Source: an uncultured Clostridium sp. (GTDB taxonomy: Bacteria; Bacillota; Clostridia; TANB77; CAG-508). From it: a stretch of 64,000 bases of DNA. Within the stretch, counting starts at the first letter, position 1, and the number at the start of each line of letters is the position of its first letter. Under the pieces are notes generated by a model that saw only the letters and a list, made by a program, of their open reading frames with translations, was not told the origin of the DNA and ran no database searches. Location of the stretch: positions 62,001 through 126,000 of the forward strand of contig USGY01000001.1 in the NCBI GenBank assembly GCA_900554365.1, written 5' to 3'. A program made the translations under genes and the position numbers. Positions 9,628 to 19,848 of this stretch are shown here, one piece after another.

Positions 9628-10278
9628 ATGCCAAGAAAAAAACCTGAATTAAATAAAAGAGAAAAATCAATTTTAAGATTTATTGAAAAGCAAATAATGA
9701 CTAAAGGATATCCACCATCAGTAAGAGAAATCGGAACAGCAGTTGGTCTAAGTTCAACAGCAACTGTACATGGATATTTATCAAAATTAGAGGAAAAAGG
9801 ATATATAAAAAAACAGGATAAAAAAGGAAGAACCTTGCGTTTATTAAAAGGTGGTTCAGGTGAGCCTAAAAAAACATCAAGCAAAGATTTTTATACACAA
9901 AAAGAATTAGTTGAAGTTCCAATAATAGGAAGAATAACTGCAGGTGAACCTATTTTAGCAGTGGAAAATGTAACAGATACATTTCCAATTCCAATAGATT
10001 TTGTTGGAAATTCAGAAAGCTTTATGCTAACTGTTAGAGGTGAAAGTATGATAGAAGCTGGTATTTTAGACGGTGACTACATATTAGTAAAAAAACAGAA
10101 TACAGCGGAAAATGGAGAGATTGTTGTTGCTTTAATCGGAGATGAAGCAACTGTAAAAACTTTTTATAAAGAAAAAGATCATATTAGATTACAACCAGAA
10201 AATAGTACAATGGACCCAATCATTGTATCTAATTGTGAGATTTTAGGAAAAGTTGCTGGAGTTTTTAGAAAAATGTAA
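9628..10278 (+). CDS. lexA: SOS response repressor LexA
   Basis: 216 residues. The N-terminal winged helix contains [20 protein letters not shown]. The self-cleavage site Ala-Gly is in RITAGEP, the nucleophile Ser in VRGESM and the general-base Lys in EATVKTF. It represses DNA-repair genes until RecA filaments trigger cleavage. The start at 9628 is chosen for the GGAGTGAT site at 9615-9622. Candidate target sites occur upstream of lexA itself and of recA (56223-56234). Confidence 0.95.
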   Translation: MPRKKPELNKREKSILRFIEKQIMTKGYPPSVREIGTAVGLSSTATVHGYLSKLEEKGYIKKQDKKGRTLRLLKGGSGEPKKTSSKDFYTQKELVEVPIIGRITAGEPILAVENVTDTFPIPIDFVGNSESFMLTVRGESMIEAGILDGDYILVKKQNTAENGEIVVALIGDEATVKTFYKEKDHIRLQPENSTMDPIIVSNCEILGKVAGVFRKM

Positions 10279-10304
10279 TTCACAGAAAATTCACATTAGT
10301 ACTA

Positions 10305-10346
10305 TTGACAAAATGACACCATGTCACATATAATGATATGGTGTTA
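10305..10346 (+). promoter_or_regulatory. Promoter with inverted-repeat operator for the ABC exporter genes
   Basis: TTGACA (10305-10310) and TATAAT (10329-10334) with an 18-base spacer. TGACACCATGTCA (10314-10326) and TGATATGGTGTTA (10334-10346) are near-perfect inverted repeats of each other (11 of 13 positions) that flank and overlap the -10. A repressor such as a MarR- or TetR-type protein could sit here; none is encoded next to it. Confidence 0.55.
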
Positions 10347-10378
10347 TTTTGTTAAGAAATAAATAAAAGGAGGAAAAA

Positions 10379-12646
10379 ATGCTAAAAGTATTAAAAAACT
10401 TAAAATATTCATTTTGGTCAGTTGTGTTTATAGTTATTTTACTATGTGTACAAGCACAAGCTGATTTAAAATTGCCTGATTACACATCAAAAATAGTAAA
10501 TACAGGAATTCAAGCTGGAGGAATAGAAAAAGCTATTCCACAAATAATTAGTAAAGAAAATATGACAACAGTTTTAATGCTTACTGATAAAGACCAAGAA
10601 ATTTTGGATAATTATACATTAGTAGGCGAAACACCAACAAGTGATGAACAAAAAGTCATAAACAAATATATGGGAAAAGATAAGTCTGTATCAGCAGATA
10701 GTGTATATGTTTTAAATAATATTACACAAGATCAAGAAGATAATTTAATAAATATTCTTGCTACACCGTTATTAGAATTTTCAACAATTACTAATCAAGA
10801 AACAGCAAATCAAATAAAAGAAAAAATGATGGCAAATATGCCTGAACAACAAAAAGCATATATTCAAAATAAGTCATTACAAGAAATATTAGAATCTATG
10901 CCAGAAGAGCAAAAACAACAATTGCTAAGTGAATTTACAAAGAAAATTGATGAAATGTCTGATTCAATTAAACAACAAGCAGCTGTTACATCTGTTAAAC
11001 AAGTATATAAAGATTTAAGTATTGATACAGATAAAATTCAAAACAATTATATTATTATGGCAGGTATGCAAATGCTTGGTATAGCATTAATTAGTATGGT
11101 ATCAGCAATTATAATTATGTTATTATCAGCAAGAGTTGCAGCTAAACTTTCTAAAACATTAAGAGAAAAAGTATTTACAAAAGTATTAAGCTTTTCAAAT
11201 GAAGAATTAAATGGATTTTCAACAGCTTCATTAATTACACGTAGTACAAATGATATACAACAAATTCAACAATTAATGACAATGTTATTTAGAGTTGTAG
11301 TATATGCACCAATAATAGGTATAGGAGGATTTATAAAAGTATTAACAAACAGTGATAATTCAATGGCTTGGATTATTGGAGTGGCAATACTTGGAATACT
11401 ATTTGTTGTAGGAACTTTATTTATTGTGGCTATGCCTAAATTTAAAAAGTTACAAGATTTAACAGATAAATTAAATCTTGTATCAAGAGAAATTTTAAGT
11501 GGATTGTCAGTAATTAGAGCTTTTAATACAGAGAAAAAAGAAGAAAAAAGATTTGATGGAGCAAATAAAGATTTAATGAAAGCCAATATATTTGTAAACC
11601 GTGCAATGTCAATGATGATGCCAATGTTAATGCTTATAATGAATGCAATAACAGTCTTAATCGTTTGGGTAGGCGGACATAGTGTTGATCAAGGATTAAC
11701 ACAAGTTGGAGATATGATGGCATTTATCCAATATACAATGCAAATAGTAATGGCATTTTTAATGATATCAATGATATCAATTATGCTACCAAGAGCTTCA
11801 GTATCAGCTAAACGTATAAATGAGGTTTTAGATACAGTTCCATCAATAAAAGATAAAGAACAAACAAAGAAATTTGATCCAAATAAAAAAGGATTAGTAG
11901 AATTTAAAGATGTATCTTTTAGATATCCAGATGCAGATACAGAAATTCTATCAGATATAACATTTACAGCTAAACCAGGAGAAACAACAGCAATTATAGG
12001 AAGCACTGGAAGTGGAAAATCAACAGTTGTAAATTTACTACCTAGATTTTATGATGTTACAGGTGGAGAACTACGAATTGATGGTGTAAATGTTAAAGAT
12101 GTATCACAAAAAGATTTAAGAGATATAATCGGATTTGTTCCTCAAAAAGGAGTATTATTCTCTGGAACAATAGAATCTAATATAAAATATTCTAATGAAA
12201 ATATGTCTGATGAAAATATGATTGAAGCAGCTCAAATTGCACAAGCAACTGAGTTTATCGAAGGAAAAGATAAAAAATATAAAGATGAAATTGCTCAAGG
12301 TGGAAGCAATGTTTCTGGAGGACAAAAGCAACGTATTTCTATAGCTAGAGCATTGGCTAAAAATCCAGAAATATATGTTTTTGATGATAGTTTCTCAGCA
12401 TTAGATTTAAAAACTGATGCAGCATTAAGAGAGGCTTTATCAAAGAAAACACATGATAAAACTGTAATAATTGTAGCACAAAGAATTAGTACAATTTTAG
12501 ATGCAAATCAAATAATTGTATTAGAAGAAGGAAAAGTTGTAGGAATTGGAACTCATGAAGAATTAATGAAAAACAATGAAACATATAGACAAATAGCTTT
12601 ATCACAATTATCAGAGGAAGAATTAAAAAAGAAAGGAGGAGAATAA
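10379..12646 (+). CDS. ABC exporter subunit with degenerate nucleotide site and large extracellular insert
   Basis: 755 residues, about 150-170 longer than usual half-exporters. The first membrane segment (about 10-28) is followed by a hydrophilic insert of roughly 190 residues before the second segment (about 226-252), which places the insert outside the cell. The nucleotide-binding domain has Walker A GSTGSGKST and signature VSGGQKQR. Walker B ends FDDSFSALD, with Asp where the catalytic Glu is expected, and the H-loop reads IIVAQRIS with Gln instead of His. This is the pattern of the non-catalytic partner in heterodimeric exporters (BmrC/BmrD, TM287/288). It is adjacent to its likely partner (1-base gap). 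Substrate unknown; multidrug or peptide export is typical. Confidence 0.88.
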   Translation: MLKVLKNLKYSFWSVVFIVILLCVQAQADLKLPDYTSKIVNTGIQAGGIEKAIPQIISKENMTTVLMLTDKDQEILDNYTLVGETPTSDEQKVINKYMGKDKSVSADSVYVLNNITQDQEDNLINILATPLLEFSTITNQETANQIKEKMMANMPEQQKAYIQNKSLQEILESMPEEQKQQLLSEFTKKIDEMSDSIKQQAAVTSVKQVYKDLSIDTDKIQNNYIIMAGMQMLGIALISMVSAIIIMLLSARVAAKLSKTLREKVFTKVLSFSNEELNGFSTASLITRSTNDIQQIQQLMTMLFRVVVYAPIIGIGGFIKVLTNSDNSMAWIIGVAILGILFVVGTLFIVAMPKFKKLQDLTDKLNLVSREILSGLSVIRAFNTEKKEEKRFDGANKDLMKANIFVNRAMSMMMPMLMLIMNAITVLIVWVGGHSVDQGLTQVGDMMAFIQYTMQIVMAFLMISMISIMLPRASVSAKRINEVLDTVPSIKDKEQTKKFDPNKKGLVEFKDVSFRYPDADTEILSDITFTAKPGETTAIIGSTGSGKSTVVNLLPRFYDVTGGELRIDGVNVKDVSQKDLRDIIGFVPQKGVLFSGTIESNIKYSNENMSDENMIEAAQIAQATEFIEGKDKKYKDEIAQGGSNVSGGQKQRISIARALAKNPEIYVFDDSFSALDLKTDAALREALSKKTHDKTVIIVAQRISTILDANQIIVLEEGKVVGIGTHEELMKNNETYRQIALSQLSEEELKKKGGE

Positions 12647-12647
12647 T

Positions 12648-14474
12648 ATGCCAGGACCAATGGGAGGACCAGGACGTGGACCTATGGTAGCACCTAAAGC
12701 AAAAGATTTTAAAGGTACAACTAAAAAATTAATTAATAGATATTTATCAAAATATAAAATAGCTTTAATTGTAGTATTTATATTTGCAATAGGTAGTACT
12801 ATATTTACAATTGTAGGACCCAAAATTCTAGGAAATGCAACAACTGAAATTTATAATGGAATTATAGGAAAAATATCAGGTGGTTCAGGAATAGATTTTG
12901 GAAAAATAGGACAAATATTATTAACATTAATAGGATTATATGCTATTAGTGCAATATTCTCCTTTGTTCAAGGATTTACAATGACAGGAGTTGCTCAAAA
13001 GATAACATATAAATTAAGAGAAGATATATCAAAGAAAATAAATAAATTACCAATGAAATATTTTGACAAAAGAACACATGGAGAAGTTCTTTCAGTAATA
13101 ACAAATGATGTTGATACATTAAGCATGAATTTAAACCAAAGTATTACACAAATTATAACATCAATTTGTACTTTAGTTGGAATATTGGGAATGATGCTTT
13201 CAATAAGTTGGCAAATGACTTTAATTTCACTTATAATTTTACCTGTGTCAGCATTTATCGTTAAAAATATTGTTGGTAAATCACAAAAATATTTTAAGGC
13301 ACAACAAGATTATTTAGGACATGTAAATGGTCAAGTAGAAGAAGTGTATGGTGGATTAAATATAGTAAAAGTATTTAATGCAGAAGGAAAAGTAACAGCT
13401 GATTTTGAAGATGCTAATAATAAATTATATCATTCAGCATGGAAATCACAATTCTTATCAGGATTAATGTTCCCTGTTATGAATTTTATTGCTAATGTTG
13501 GATATGTTGGTGTCGCTGTAGCTGGTGGATATTTAGCTATACAAGGAACTATTACAGTTGGAAATATTCAAAGTTTTATTCAATATAATAAACAATTTAC
13601 ACAACCAATAAATCAAATTGCTCAAATATCAAGCATGTTACAAGCAATGGTTGCAGCAGCAGAAAGAGTATTTGAATTTCTAGAAGAAGATGAAGAAAAA
13701 GATACTTCTAAAGGAAATATAGATACTGCAAAATTAAAAGGAAATGTTCAATTTAATCATGTAAAATTTGGATATAATCCAGAAAGAACAATAATAAAAG
13801 ATTTCAATTGCAATGTTAAAGATGGACAAAAAATTGCAATAGTAGGACCAACTGGAGCAGGAAAAACAACAATGGTAAAATTACTTATGAGATTTTATGA
13901 TGTTACAGAAGGAGCTATATTAGTAGATGGAATAAATATAAAAGATTTCAAACGTGGAGATTTGCGTAAAATGTTTGGAATGGTTTTACAAGATACATGG
14001 CTATTTGGTGGAAGCGTAAAAGATAATATAAAATATGGAAAAGAAAATGCAACAGATGAAGATATAATTCAAGCAGCTAAAGCAGCTCATGTTCATCACT
14101 TTATAAAAACATTACCAAATGGATATAATTCAATATTAAATGAAGAATCTAGCAATGTGTCAGCAGGACAAAAACAATTATTAACAATAGCAAGAGTTAT
14201 TTTAACAGATCCTAAAATATTAATTTTGGATGAGGCTACAAGTTCAATTGATACAAGAACAGAAATACAAATTCAAAAAGCAATGGATAATTTAATGAAA
14301 GGTAGAACAAGTTTCATTATTGCTCATAGATTATCTACAATAAAAAATGCTGACCTAATTCTAGTTATGAATCATGGAGATATAGTAGAACAAGGAACAC
14401 ACGAAGAATTACTTGCTAAAGGAGGATTTTATAGTGATTTATATAATTCTCAATTTGAAGAGGCAGAAGAATAA
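12648..14474 (+). CDS. ABC exporter subunit with canonical nucleotide site
   Basis: 608 residues. The N-terminus is a Gly/Pro-rich leader (MPGPMGGPGRGPM), common in this subfamily, followed by six membrane segments. The nucleotide domain has Walker A GPTGAGKTT, Q-loop VLQDTWLF, signature VSAGQKQL, Walker B ILILDEATSS with the catalytic Glu, and H-loop IIAHRLST. With the upstream degenerate subunit it should form a heterodimeric exporter with one active ATP site. AAGGAGGAG precedes the start. An AT-rich gap follows before the next small gene. Confidence 0.92.
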   Translation: MPGPMGGPGRGPMVAPKAKDFKGTTKKLINRYLSKYKIALIVVFIFAIGSTIFTIVGPKILGNATTEIYNGIIGKISGGSGIDFGKIGQILLTLIGLYAISAIFSFVQGFTMTGVAQKITYKLREDISKKINKLPMKYFDKRTHGEVLSVITNDVDTLSMNLNQSITQIITSICTLVGILGMMLSISWQMTLISLIILPVSAFIVKNIVGKSQKYFKAQQDYLGHVNGQVEEVYGGLNIVKVFNAEGKVTADFEDANNKLYHSAWKSQFLSGLMFPVMNFIANVGYVGVAVAGGYLAIQGTITVGNIQSFIQYNKQFTQPINQIAQISSMLQAMVAAAERVFEFLEEDEEKDTSKGNIDTAKLKGNVQFNHVKFGYNPERTIIKDFNCNVKDGQKIAIVGPTGAGKTTMVKLLMRFYDVTEGAILVDGINIKDFKRGDLRKMFGMVLQDTWLFGGSVKDNIKYGKENATDEDIIQAAKAAHVHHFIKTLPNGYNSILNEESSNVSAGQKQLLTIARVILTDPKILILDEATSSIDTRTEIQIQKAMDNLMKGRTSFIIAHRLSTIKNADLILVMNHGDIVEQGTHEELLAKGGFYSDLYNSQFEEAEE

Positions 14475-14543
14475 AAATTTATGATTTCTATTTCTTTTTA
14501 TAGTTTTATGTGATAAAATATATGCCATAAAGGAGAGAGAGCG

Positions 14544-14804
14544 ATGTCAATGCAAGAAATAACTGAATATTTAGATAAGAAAATTGAAAAAAATGAAAAT
14601 TTACTAGAAGTAACTTTTTATGAAGTAAGAATAAAGTTAAATTTAAATGAAGAACAAACACAAGAATTTTTAAAATTATGTAAAACAAGACTTGAAAATT
14701 TAGGATATCAAGTATATTTTACAGGCGCTAAATATAATTATGGCGGAAAAAGAAGAGAAGTACAATCAAATGATTTAATGATTGCAGTAAAAGAAGAAAT
14801 ATAA
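14544..14804 (+). CDS. Small soluble hypothetical protein
   Basis: 86 residues, highly charged, with no membrane segment. The start is supported by AAGGAGAGAGAG just upstream. Residues 1-50 are predicted helical (KKIEKNEN.., EEQTQEFLKLC) and are followed by a YQVYFTGAKYNYGG segment. I do not recognise the family. It sits after the ABC genes and before a terminator shared with the convergent gene. Confidence 0.6.
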   Translation: MSMQEITEYLDKKIEKNENLLEVTFYEVRIKLNLNEEQTQEFLKLCKTRLENLGYQVYFTGAKYNYGGKRREVQSNDLMIAVKEEI

Positions 14805-14811
14805 TAAAAAA

Positions 14812-14837
14812 CCTTTGGAGTTTTCCAAAGGTTTTTT
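14812..14837. terminator. Bidirectional intrinsic terminator
   Basis: CCTTTGGA (14812-14819) pairs with TCCAAAGG (14824-14831), with an A run before and a T run after. It serves the genes converging from both sides. Confidence 0.85.
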
Positions 14838-15498
14838 ACTTTCTGCTTCCAAATATATCAAGTATTCGTAAAAATATATTTATGAAATCTAAATATAATT
14901 GCATAGCACAATATATATGGATTTTTTCTTGATTGATATCTGGCTCGCTTTGTAATAATTTTATTCTATTTACGTCATAAATTGTAACACCACAAAATAC
15001 AGCTAGTATAAACCAATCTATGATTAAGTCAAATGCTGGATTCTTTAAAATAAATATATCAATTATACTAAGAACTAGTCCAGCAATTATAAATACTGTA
15101 AGATATGGTCCCCAAGAACTTAAGTCTTTATTAGTTTTATATCCAATAATTCCTAATACTGCAAAAACTATAGCTGAAATTACAAATAATTGAATAACTG
15201 AATAAAGTTCAAATGCCACAAAAACTACAGAAAGTGTGATACCATTTAGCATCGAATATACAAAATACAAAATTCCAACAGCTGTAGGTGAAAGCTTTCG
15301 ATATAAAAAGCTAAATAATAATACAGCAACAAGTTCTACAATTAAAAGAACTGTAAAATATCCATCTTGAATAATATTGTAATATAACTCAGAAGCATAT
15401 GTGTAATAAGCAATAATTCCAGAACCAAGTAATCCTAAAAACATCCAGAAAAATGTCTTACCAAAAAGCTTGTTTTGAATATTTACTTCATTTCCCAT
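14836..15498 (-). CDS. Bax inhibitor-1 (BI-1/YetJ) family membrane protein
   Basis: 220 residues with about seven hydrophobic segments. The C-terminal AVFCGVTIYDVNRIK matches the conserved helix 6 region of the TMBIM/UPF0005 family, whose bacterial member YetJ is a pH-sensitive calcium leak channel. The start MGNEVN is chosen because GGAAGGAG lies just upstream on the minus strand; eight residues further upstream are possible but lack a site. It is divergent from addA with a 168-base AT-rich intergenic region. Confidence 0.85.
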   Translation of the reverse strand: MGNEVNIQNKLFGKTFFWMFLGLLGSGIIAYYTYASELYYNIIQDGYFTVLLIVELVAVLLFSFLYRKLSPTAVGILYFVYSMLNGITLSVVFVAFELYSVIQLFVISAIVFAVLGIIGYKTNKDLSSWGPYLTVFIIAGLVLSIIDIFILKNPAFDLIIDWFILAVFCGVTIYDVNRIKLLQSEPDINQEKIHIYCAMQLYLDFINIFLRILDIFGSRK

Positions 15499-15666
15499 AA
15501 AATTTTCTCCTTCCATATGCAAAATTTAGGCTTTTAATAAGAACCTATAAACTAAAACATATTATATAATTATAGTTAGTTAAAATCAATAAAAATATAA
15601 CTAAAGTTGAAAAATTTAAGCTCAAATGATAAAATACAAAATATAAATTATGAAGGGAATTAAAAT

Positions 15667-18600
15667 ATGAGTAAAGTAAAATGGACTAAAGAACAACAAA
15701 AGGCTATTGAAGAAAAAGGCTCAAATATATTAGTAGCTGCTGCTGCACGGAAGTGGTAAAACAGCAGTTTTAGTTGAGAGAATAATTCAAAAAGTAATAA
15801 AAGATCATATTGATATAGATAAATTATTAGTTGTAACATTCACAAATGCGGCAGCATCTGAAATGAGAGAAAGAGTATTAGAAGCAATATATAAAAAGCT
15901 AGATGATGAACCTAATAATGCATTACTTTTAAGACAAATAACATTACTTAATAAAGCAAGTATATGTACAATAGATTCATTTTGCTTAGATGTAGTTAGA
16001 AATAACTTTTTTGAATTAGAAAATCTATCACCAAATTTTAGAATAGCAGATACAACAGAAATTGAATTATTAAAACAAGAAGTGATTGAAGATATTTTTG
16101 AAAATAAATATGAAGAAGAAAATGAAGATTTTTATAAATTAGTACATACATACACAAGTTATAGGGACGATACTCCATTAAAAGAATTAGTTATAAAAAT
16201 ATATTCATATATACAAAGTAATCCTTTCCCAGAAAAATGGCTTAATGATAAAGTTGAAATGTTTAACATAAAAGAAAATTTAGAAGAAGATTTTTCTAAT
16301 ACTGTATGGGGAAAGGAACTTTTAAAAGAAATAGAAGAAGAATTGATAGATTCTTTGTATTCACTTGAAAGTATAAGCAAAAAATTATCAGTTGATCCAG
16401 ATTTAGAAAAGTTTTGGCAAACAATTAGAAGTGATATAGATATGGTACAGGGGCTGAAAAATAATCTAAACAGCTGGGACAAAGCTTATAATGTTAGTAC
16501 AATGCTAAAATTTGTAACATGGCCACGTAAAAATGTAGAATCTCAAATAAAAGATGAAGCTAAACAGGTTAGAGATGATGTACGAAAAAAACTAAAAAAA
16601 ATATTAGATAAAATATTAATATGTGGTTCAAAACAAGCAAATCAAGACATATATGATATGTATAAAATTTTAATAAATTTAAAGAAACTTGTATTAGAAT
16701 TTGAAAAAGAATTTAGTAAAAGGAAAAGAGAAAAAAATATTGTAGATTTCCATGATATAGAACATTTTGCATTACAAATATTATTAAAAGAAAAAGACGG
16801 AAAAATAGTTCCAACAGAAATTGCAAAAAAATATCAACAAAAATATGATGAAATTGCAATAGATGAATATCAAGACAGTAATCTTGTTCAAGAATATATA
16901 CTTAATTCTGTATCAAGAGGAAAAAATATATTTATGGTTGGAGATGTTAAACAAAGTATATATAAATTTAGACAAGCAATGCCAGAATTATTTTTAAATA
17001 AATATAACACGTATTTAGAATCTCGAGATGGAGAGGAAAATCTAAAAATAAAATTATTTAAAAATTTTAGAAGTAGATCAAATGTATTGGATTTTACTAA
17101 TTTAATATTCCAAGACATAATGAGTTCAAATCTAGGTGACATAAACTATGATAAAACAGAATATTTAAATTTAGGGGCAAATTATCCTAACGAAAATGAA
17201 CAAGATTTAAAAACAGAAATACATTTAATAAATTTAGCAGAAGAAGATATAAACGAGAATGATGATGAAGATGAATTACAAGAAGAAAGAATAGAAAATG
17301 CTGAGTTAGAAGCAAGATTTGTAGCAAATAAAATAAAAAACATAGTTGAAAATAAATATCAAGTTTGGGATAATAAGAAAAATGAAAAAAGAAATATAAA
17401 ATATAAAGATATAGTAATTTTACTAAGATCAACATCAAGTTTGGCACCTGTATATGAACAAGAATTGTTAAATCTAGAAATTCCAGTATTTTCTGATAGT
17501 TCACAAGAATATTTAAATAGTATAGAAATTCAAACTATAATGTCTTTATTAAAAATTATAGATAATCCAATGCAAGATATTCCTTTAGTAACTGTTTTAC
17601 GTTCATATATTGGAAAGTTTACAGATAATGATTTAATTCAAATGAGATTATCCGATAAATATGATAATTTTTATACATGTATGCAAAAATCAATTGTAGA
17701 TGTGGATGAAAATTTAAGGAAAAAAATAAATCAATTTTTTGAAAAAATTGATTTATGGAGGAAAGAACAAGAATATCTATCATTAGATGAATTGATATGG
17801 AAAATTTACAGTGATACAGGCTTTTATAATTATGTTGGATTAATGCCAAATGGTGATATGAGACAAGCTAATTTAAAAATGCTATTTCAAAAAGCTAAAC
17901 AATATGAAAGCAGTAATTTTAAGGGATTATATAATTTCATAAATTTTATAGATAAATTGCAATTGTCAAGTGGTGACATGGGATCTGCAAAATTGATAGG
18001 TGAAAATGATGATGTTGTTAGAATTATGAGTATACATAAAAGTAAAGGACTAGAGTTTCCTGTAGTATTTTTAGCAAGTACAAGTAAGCAATTTAATTTA
18101 ATGGATTTAAATCAAAATGTATTATTACATCAAGAAATGGGAATAGGAGCTAAATACATAGATTATGACAAACAAGTTCAATATGATACTTTGAGTAAAG
18201 CTGCAATAAGAAATAAAATTTTAATAGAAACAATATCAGAAGAAATGAGAATTTTATATGTAGCATTAACTAGAGCAAAAGAAAAACTTTATATAACAGG
18301 AATATGCAAAGATTATGAAACAGAAATACAAAAAATAGCTGAGCAAGCTAATAGATATCCTAAAGTAGATGATAAAATTAATCCTATTTTATTAAAAAAA
18401 TATAAAAAATATTTAGATTGGATTATGCTAGTATATGAATATGAAAAAGAAAATACTAAAGATATTTTAACTTTAGAAGTACATAATAAACAAGAAATCT
18501 TAAGTCAATGTAAAAATATAGAAATTAAAGATATTAATGTAATTGAAAAAATTGAAAAAACTGATATAGATAAGGAAAAAATTAAAAAAATTGAGGATAT

Positions 18601-19273
18601 TTTAAACTATAAATATCCAAATGAAATAGATACAATTATTCCTACAAAAACATCAGCAACAGCTATAAAAGAATTGGAAATAAATAAAGATAAAAAAATT
18701 GTAAAAAATGAAATAACATTTCCAAAGCCTAATTTCTTAAATGATGAGAAAAAAGAAAAAGTAACAGCAGCCAGAAGAGGTACTTTAGTGCATTTATGTT
18801 TACAAAAATTAAATGAAAAACAAGAATATGATATTAAAAAAATACAAAATTTAATAGAAAAATTAGAAGAAAAAAAGATAATAACTAAAAAAGAAGCAAA
18901 CGCTATAAATGTAGGTAAAATACTAGAATTTACACATTCAAAAATATGGGAAGATTTAAAAGAGGCTAAAGAAGTACAAAAGGAAAAGCCTTTTTATATA
19001 AATATTTCTGCCTCTGAAATTTACAATGAAAAAACAGATCAAAACATTTTAGTTCAAGGAATTATAGATTTATATTATATAGATAAAGATGATAAATTAA
19101 ATTTAGTTGATTATAAAACAGATTATATTGAAAGTGGTTGTGAATATATTTTGAAACAAAGATATAATAAGCAAATAGAATTGTATTCACAAGCATTAGA
19201 ACAAGCTTTAGACAAGAAAGTAGATAAAAGATATATTTATTCAGTATGTTTAAATAAAGAAATAGAAATGTAA
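15667..19273 (+). CDS. addA: ATP-dependent helicase/nuclease subunit A (AddA), needing a +1 shift at CGG 15748-15750
   Basis: Joined, the two frames encode about 1201 residues, the normal AddA length. The first 27 codons give MSKVKWTKEQQKAIEEKG followed by SNILVAAAA, then CGG. In frame this reads CGG AAG TGG TAA and stops. Skipping C15748 yields GSGKTAVLVER, the exact Walker A of AddA, and the frame is open to 19273. Helicase motifs follow (IDEYQDSN, VGDVKQSIYKFRQ, IMSIHKSKGLEFPVVF, ALTRAKEKLY), and the C-terminal RecB-type nuclease has GTLVHL, GIIDLYY and DYKTD. AddAB processes double-strand ends for RecA. The partner addB is not in the window. An AAGGGA site precedes the ATG. Confidence 0.93.
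15748..15750 (+). other. Putative +1 frameshift site, CGG in addA Walker A
   Basis: The zero-frame codon after GCA is CGG followed by A. Dropping the C gives GGA AGT GGT AAA ACA (GSGKT). The in-frame alternative ends three codons later. Confidence 0.75.
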
Positions 19274-19280
19274 AAGAATG

Positions 19281-19309
19281 TTGAAATATAGGGCAAAAGT
19301 TGGTATAAT
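19281..19309 (+). promoter_or_regulatory. Promoter upstream of the 19342 gene
   Basis: TTGAAA (19281-19286) and TATAAT (19304-19309), 17-base spacer, with a TG extension before the -10. Confidence 0.6.
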
Positions 19310-19341
19310 ATAAATATGATTTTTAGAATGGAGATATAATT

Positions 19342-19809
19342 ATGAAAAGAATGAAAACCTTTTTAAAATATGTAATATGGATATTATTGTTTATGGTAGT
19401 ATCAAATTTTTTAATTGAAGTAGGCATAAATTCATCTTATAAAGATATGATAAGAAGAGACCAAACAGCTCAAGTAGAAATTTCTCAAGCTCAGTCAACT
19501 CTTGTAAATGGTAGAATTACAGGAACCATAAAAACTGATGGTCAAGAAAAATTAACAGGAAAATATGTAAAAATAACATTATATTCAACAAGGGGCAATG
19601 AACTTGGAAAAAGATATATAGAAATAAATACAACAGATGCAAATCCAACCCAAGATTTCCATTTGTATTTTGAAAAAAATGAAGCTAAATCATATGAAAT
19701 TTCAATAGTAGACCATAAAGAACAGGGAGAATTAGAAATAATTCCAAAAGAGTGGAAAAAACCAGAAATAATTGTTGCAACAATGTTTACAATGTTAATG
19801 TTATTATAA
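19342..19809 (+). CDS. Membrane-anchored hypothetical protein
   Basis: 155 residues with a hydrophobic segment near each end (about 10-26 and 143-155) and a soluble middle of about 115 residues rich in beta-type sequence (GRITGTIK, KYVKITLYSTRGNELG). The middle resembles FxLYD-type extracytoplasmic domains only loosely, so no family is claimed. It has its own promoter and a terminator shared with rqcH. Confidence 0.55.
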   Translation: MKRMKTFLKYVIWILLFMVVSNFLIEVGINSSYKDMIRRDQTAQVEISQAQSTLVNGRITGTIKTDGQEKLTGKYVKITLYSTRGNELGKRYIEINTTDANPTQDFHLYFEKNEAKSYEISIVDHKEQGELEIIPKEWKKPEIIVATMFTMLMLL

Positions 19810-19819
19810 AAAATAAAAA

Positions 19820-19848
19820 AGATGACATATATATGTCATCTTTTTTAT
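19820..19848. terminator. Bidirectional intrinsic terminator
   Basis: GATGACATAT and ATATGTCATC form a stem flanked by A and T runs between two convergent genes. Confidence 0.85.
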
